This document shows, one piece after another, positions 6,744 to 8,896 of a stretch of DNA of 8,896 bases. How positions within the stretch are numbered: the first letter of the stretch is position 1; every line of letters starts with the position of its first letter. Position numbers and translations under genes: made by a program. The notes under the pieces are model-generated. The model did no database searches. It was not told the DNA's origin and was given only the letters and a program-made list of their open reading frames with translations. The DNA is from Flavobacteriaceae bacterium (GTDB lineage: Bacteria; Bacteroidota; Bacteroidia; Flavobacteriales; Flavobacteriaceae), in contig WFZY01000047.1 in assembly GCA_015489265.1 (NCBI GenBank), forward strand, positions 1-8,896, written 5' to 3'.

Positions 6744-7550
6744 TTATTTGGTGGTTTTTGATTGGTTTTCTACCGGTTTTAAAGTCAAATAAACGGACAT
6801 TCCGGGTTTGCATTTGGTTTGGTTTTCAGTCAGCAACATTTTGACATCAAAGGTTCGGATATCCCGTTCGTCGCGCAAAGCGGTAGGCGTGTGTGTAGCA
6901 AAAGTTGCCATCGGGATGATTTGAATGACCTTGGCTTTAAAACTTAGATTAGGGTCGTTAGTAGTCAAGGTAAATTGGTCCCCCAAATTGATTTGATTGA
7001 GATAGGTTTCGGGAATGCCGAATCGTGCCCATGTACCGGCAGGGTCGGTTTCAATCACCACCGGCATTCCGGGGGGCATCATTTGGTTGGGTTCCAAAAC
7101 TTTTAAGGTAACCACACCATCCATCGGCGCTTTGATAGTCATATCTTCCAAACGCGTATCCAAAGCGTTGAGTTTGGCAGAAACCATTTCGTAACCGGTA
7201 TTGATTGCGTCCAATTTTTGCAACGGAATAGCACCGGCTTTATATAAATTATAGACGCGTTTTCTGTTTTTTTCAATATTGTGCAATTTTGCCACCAATG
7301 CTTTGCGATTGGCAAGCAATTCACGCGTATCCAAGGTGGCTACCGTATCGCCTTTTTTGAGCCGGTCGCCTTCATCGACATAAATTTTAGTGATGCGACC
7401 CGGCATTCGGGTAGTCACATTGACTTGGGTGTTTTCTATATAACCTTGAAACTCAGGATTTTTAGGTGTTGTTTCTTGATTATTGTTGCATGAAGTCAAC
7501 AAAATCGCTATAAACGTCAGGATAGATAAAGATTTGAATATATGTTTCAT
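6744..7550 (-). CDS. HlyD/AcrA-family periplasmic adaptor lipoprotein
   Basis: A 268-residue membrane-fusion protein. Residues 1-20 form a lipoprotein signal ending in the lipobox LLTSC, so C21 would be lipidated and the adaptor anchored to a membrane. The first half of the biotinyl-lipoyl domain (GRITKIYVDEGDRLKKGDTV, 51-70) is followed by a compact alpha-hairpin (~77-136) and the second lipoyl half (MTIKAPMDGVVTLKVLEPNQ, 137-156). A beta-barrel region with the family-typical TPTALRDERDIRTFDVKM (221-238) and a short C-terminal strand region complete it. At the hairpin tip R98 and L102 match the Arg-Leu-Ser motif that docks AcrA onto TolC, but the Ser position is P109. The protein links the ABC-2 permease gene (3 nt downstream) to the TolC-family channel. 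At 268 residues it is on the short side for the family. Confidence 0.92.
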   Translation of the reverse strand: MKHIFKSLSILTFIAILLTSCNNNQETTPKNPEFQGYIENTQVNVTTRMPGRITKIYVDEGDRLKKGDTVATLDTRELLANRKALVAKLHNIEKNRKRVYNLYKAGAIPLQKLDAINTGYEMVSAKLNALDTRLEDMTIKAPMDGVVTLKVLEPNQMMPPGMPVVIETDPAGTWARFGIPETYLNQINLGDQFTLTTNDPNLSFKAKVIQIIPMATFATHTPTALRDERDIRTFDVKMLLTENQTKCKPGMSVYLTLKPVENQSKTTK

Positions 7551-7568
7551 TTTTTTAATTTTTTTAGG

Positions 7569-8462
7569 TTAGAATTGATAGTCTAATTGTAATAAAACTT
7601 GGTAACGGGTCAAAAATGCACCGTTTTGATATAATGTATAAGGAACACCGAAGCGGATATAATATTTGTCGAGATAAGCATACCAACCGCCAATCATATA
7701 ATTGGCAATTTTTTGTTCGGTAACCGGTATTTGATGTCCCATCATTTTGGTCGGAAACGTGTAATACGCGTTTAAACCGGTTTCCCAACCGAAAGTGCCA
7801 ACTGTTGTTTTATAAGGTTTTTGCAATAAAATATATAAGCCGGCTTCATCGCCTACGGTTTTGTGTGCTTGTGGCAAACGATATTGATAATATAGATTAG
7901 ACCAAACATCAAACTTTTTGCCTTTAAACAGTGCATTGACCTTGCCGGTAAAAGCAAAAGTGCCCAATCCTGTCGGGATTTGCGTGGGTTTCAGGTTATT
8001 GCCGCGTCCGGTCGGTAAGCCGGCAGTTAATTCCAATGATATTGCACGATGGGACAATGCCGTTAAATTCTGCAATTGATACACAGCGCCTAATTGGATA
8101 TCGCCAAAGCCGACCCCTTGTTGAAAAATCATCGGGGTATAATGATGCTTGTCGATAAAAGGTAAAGTAAAGGTTAAATTCCATTTGTTGTTGAGTCCAT
8201 AAATACCATAAGCGGTAAAGTAGGCATCGTTTAACACGATTTTCGGGTTGATTTTGTCGATTTTACCCAATTGCGGATTAAAGACCTTATAAAAATGGGT
8301 AAAACCGGCTTGAAAATTAACCCGCCATTGATCTTTGGACACATTAACCGGATGTAAGTTGTATATACTTTGATAATCGACTGTGTGCTTGGCTTCTTGC
8401 CCATATCCCGCACTAAACAAGAGCAGCAAGATTATCAGCATTAATGGTTTGATGGTTTTCAT
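7569..8462 (-). CDS. Outer-membrane beta-barrel protein of unknown function
   Basis: A 297-residue protein with a Sec signal peptide (MKTIKPLMLIILLLLFSAGYGQ, cleavage near residue 21-22) and a chain of alternating amphipathic strands. It ends in LLQLDYQF with a C-terminal Phe, the usual BAM insertion signal. It resembles the loosely defined 'transporter'/phenol-degradation MetA-like barrel group (GLNNKWNLTFTLPF, GFGDIQLGAVYQL, ISLELTAGLPTGRG), but I cannot assign it to a characterised protein. It is the first gene of the exporter operon, directly behind the regulated promoter and 18 nt before the adaptor gene, so it is expected to be made with the efflux parts. It might widen outer-membrane access, sense or bind the substrate, or act in the same stress response. 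Residues 154-210 are duplicated in a broken copy upstream. Confidence 0.85.
   Translation of the reverse strand: MKTIKPLMLIILLLLFSAGYGQEAKHTVDYQSIYNLHPVNVSKDQWRVNFQAGFTHFYKVFNPQLGKIDKINPKIVLNDAYFTAYGIYGLNNKWNLTFTLPFIDKHHYTPMIFQQGVGFGDIQLGAVYQLQNLTALSHRAISLELTAGLPTGRGNNLKPTQIPTGLGTFAFTGKVNALFKGKKFDVWSNLYYQYRLPQAHKTVGDEAGLYILLQKPYKTTVGTFGWETGLNAYYTFPTKMMGHQIPVTEQKIANYMIGGWYAYLDKYYIRFGVPYTLYQNGAFLTRYQVLLQLDYQF
7833..8001 (-). repeat. Direct repeat, intact copy inside the beta-barrel gene
   Basis: This 169-nt segment, encoding residues ~154-210 of the beta-barrel protein, recurs at 8728-8896 in the same orientation, offset by exactly 895 nt. No gaps and only three substitutions (7872/8767, 7881/8776, 7890/8785) separate the copies, about 98% identity. 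The homology stops sharply at 7833/8728; the other end is cut by the window edge. Confidence 0.95.
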
Positions 8463-8479
8463 ATATGTAATGTTTAATT

Positions 8480-8525
8480 GGTTATATGATGATTTGTTGA
8501 TATGGTTATTTGATGATTTCTTAAT
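8480..8525. repeat. Imperfect 24-bp tandem repeat in the operon leader
   Basis: GGTTATATGATGATTTGTT (8480-8498) is followed 24 nt later by GGTTATTTGATGATTTCTT (8504-8522), with 17 of 19 bases matching. It lies between the operator and the start codon of the beta-barrel gene, so it would be part of the untranslated leader of the exporter mRNA. Confidence 0.6.
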
Positions 8526-8535
8526 TCAATTTATA

Positions 8536-8553
8536 TAAGTGAGTAATCACTTA
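8536..8553. promoter_or_regulatory. TetR-type operator of the exporter operon
   Basis: TAAGTGAGTAATCACTTA is an 18-bp palindrome with perfect 7-bp arms TAAGTGA/TCACTTA and a 4-bp centre. Size and symmetry fit a TetR-family dimer site. It directly abuts the -7 box of the promoter, covering the predicted transcription start, so a bound repressor would block initiation. A partial match, AAGTGATT (8582-8589), overlaps the -33 box and could be a secondary half-site. The likely ligand-sensing repressor is the TetR protein encoded at 2765-3364 (inference). Confidence 0.8.
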
Positions 8554-8583
8554 CAAAGATACAACGAAAAAATAATTTGTCAA
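8554..8583 (-). promoter_or_regulatory. Bacteroidota-type promoter of the exporter operon
   Basis: Read on the minus strand, a TTG -33 element (8583-8581, context TTGAC) is followed by 19 nt and the -7 element TATCTTTG (8561-8554). This matches the Bacteroidota consensus TTG-N19-21-TAnnTTTG. Transcription would start near 8546-8549, inside the palindromic operator, giving a leader of roughly 85 nt before the ATG at 8462. Confidence 0.8.
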
Positions 8584-8589
8584 GTGATT

Positions 8590-8709
8590 GGGATGATTTT
8601 TTTTGAAAAAATTTTTGTTCTTTGAAATTATGCTAGTTAATTCGTTGAAAATCATTAAATTAAATAAACTGTAAAATTCTGTAATGATGAGCTACTTAAA
8701 AAATAAATT
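8590..8709. other. AT-rich spacer upstream of the exporter promoter
   Basis: About 120 nt of AT-rich sequence between the -33 region of the operon promoter and the broken beta-barrel copy. No gene is visible. A TTGTTCTTTGAA stretch (8615-8626) resembles sequences seen near some Bacteroidota promoters but has no proper TAnnTTTG box, so I do not call it. Confidence 0.5.
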
Positions 8710-8896
8710 CTAATTATATGTAAAAACATATAAGCCGGCTTCATCGCCTACGGTTTTGTGTGCTTGCGGCAAACGGTATTGATACTATAGATTAGACCAA
8801 ACATCAAACTTTTTGCCTTTAAACAGTGCATTGACCTTGCCGGTAAAAGCAAAAGTGCCCAATCCTGTCGGGATTTGCGTGGGTTTCAGGTTATTG
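8710..8896 (-). pseudogene. Broken partial copy of the outer-membrane beta-barrel gene
   Basis: Bases 8728-8896 duplicate codons ~154-210 of the intact gene at 7569-8462, in the same orientation. In the shared frame all three differences fall at third codon positions. Two are silent (Tyr TAT to TAC at residue 193; Pro CCA to CCG at residue 197). One turns the codon for Tyr191 (TAT) into the stop TAG at 8787-8785. Downstream of the homology the frame would add only VFTYN before a TAG at 8712-8710, so the whole C-terminal third of the barrel is missing anyway. The 5' part lies beyond the window. The silent changes suggest a paralogous gene that diverged before breaking, not a fresh copy. Since the window ends inside the repeat, an assembly artefact remains possible. 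Confidence 0.8.

Noticed and set aside
5797..6813. Several short open frames on both strands inside the permease gene
   Set aside because: They overlap a clear 394-residue membrane protein in other frames, have odd composition and match no domain pattern I recognise.
8615..8626. TTGTTCTTTGAA as a possible plus-strand promoter divergent from the exporter
   Set aside because: The box lacks the TA of TAnnTTTG, has no well-placed -33 element, and leads into no plus-strand gene, only the antisense of the broken copy.

Overview
The window looks like a piece of a Bacteroidota genome, probably from an anaerobe. It is AT-rich. Its genes lack clear Shine-Dalgarno sequences. The one convincing promoter has the Bacteroidota form (TTG, 19 nt, TATCTTTG) instead of a sigma-70 -10 box. 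The first gene belongs to the 2-hydroxyacyl-CoA dehydratase activase group, which is typical of strict anaerobes. Both window ends cut through gene sequence.

Layout. Positions 2-2698 (+) hold the C-terminal ~900 codons of a very large BadF/BcrA-type activase-related protein, followed by a hairpin terminator that also serves the convergent TetR-family gene (2765-3364, -). Positions 3365-3733 are a non-coding stretch with three palindromic REP-like elements and a second hairpin motif. A small carboxymuconolactone-decarboxylase/AhpD-fold gene follows (3734-4105, -), then a fourth and perfectly symmetrical palindrome (4137-4169). Positions 4175-8462 (-) are a tight four-gene export operon. In transcription order it encodes an outer-membrane beta-barrel protein, a lipoprotein HlyD/AcrA-type adaptor, an ABC-2 type permease, and a TolC-family outer-membrane channel. 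Gaps between these genes are only 18, 3 and about 13 nt. A strong promoter with an overlapping TetR-style operator lies at 8536-8583. The last 187 bases hold a broken, near-identical second copy of part of the beta-barrel gene.

How the parts fit (inference). The operon would build an envelope-spanning efflux or export machine, repressed by a TetR-type protein and induced by a compound it exports. The TetR gene at 2765 is the natural candidate repressor, although the CMD gene and the repeat-rich gap separate it from the operon. Two things are notable. No ATPase gene is present and there is only one permease, so energy coupling must come from elsewhere or work in a non-standard way. There is also an extra beta-barrel protein encoded first in the operon. 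No tRNA, rRNA, CRISPR array or transposase was seen.
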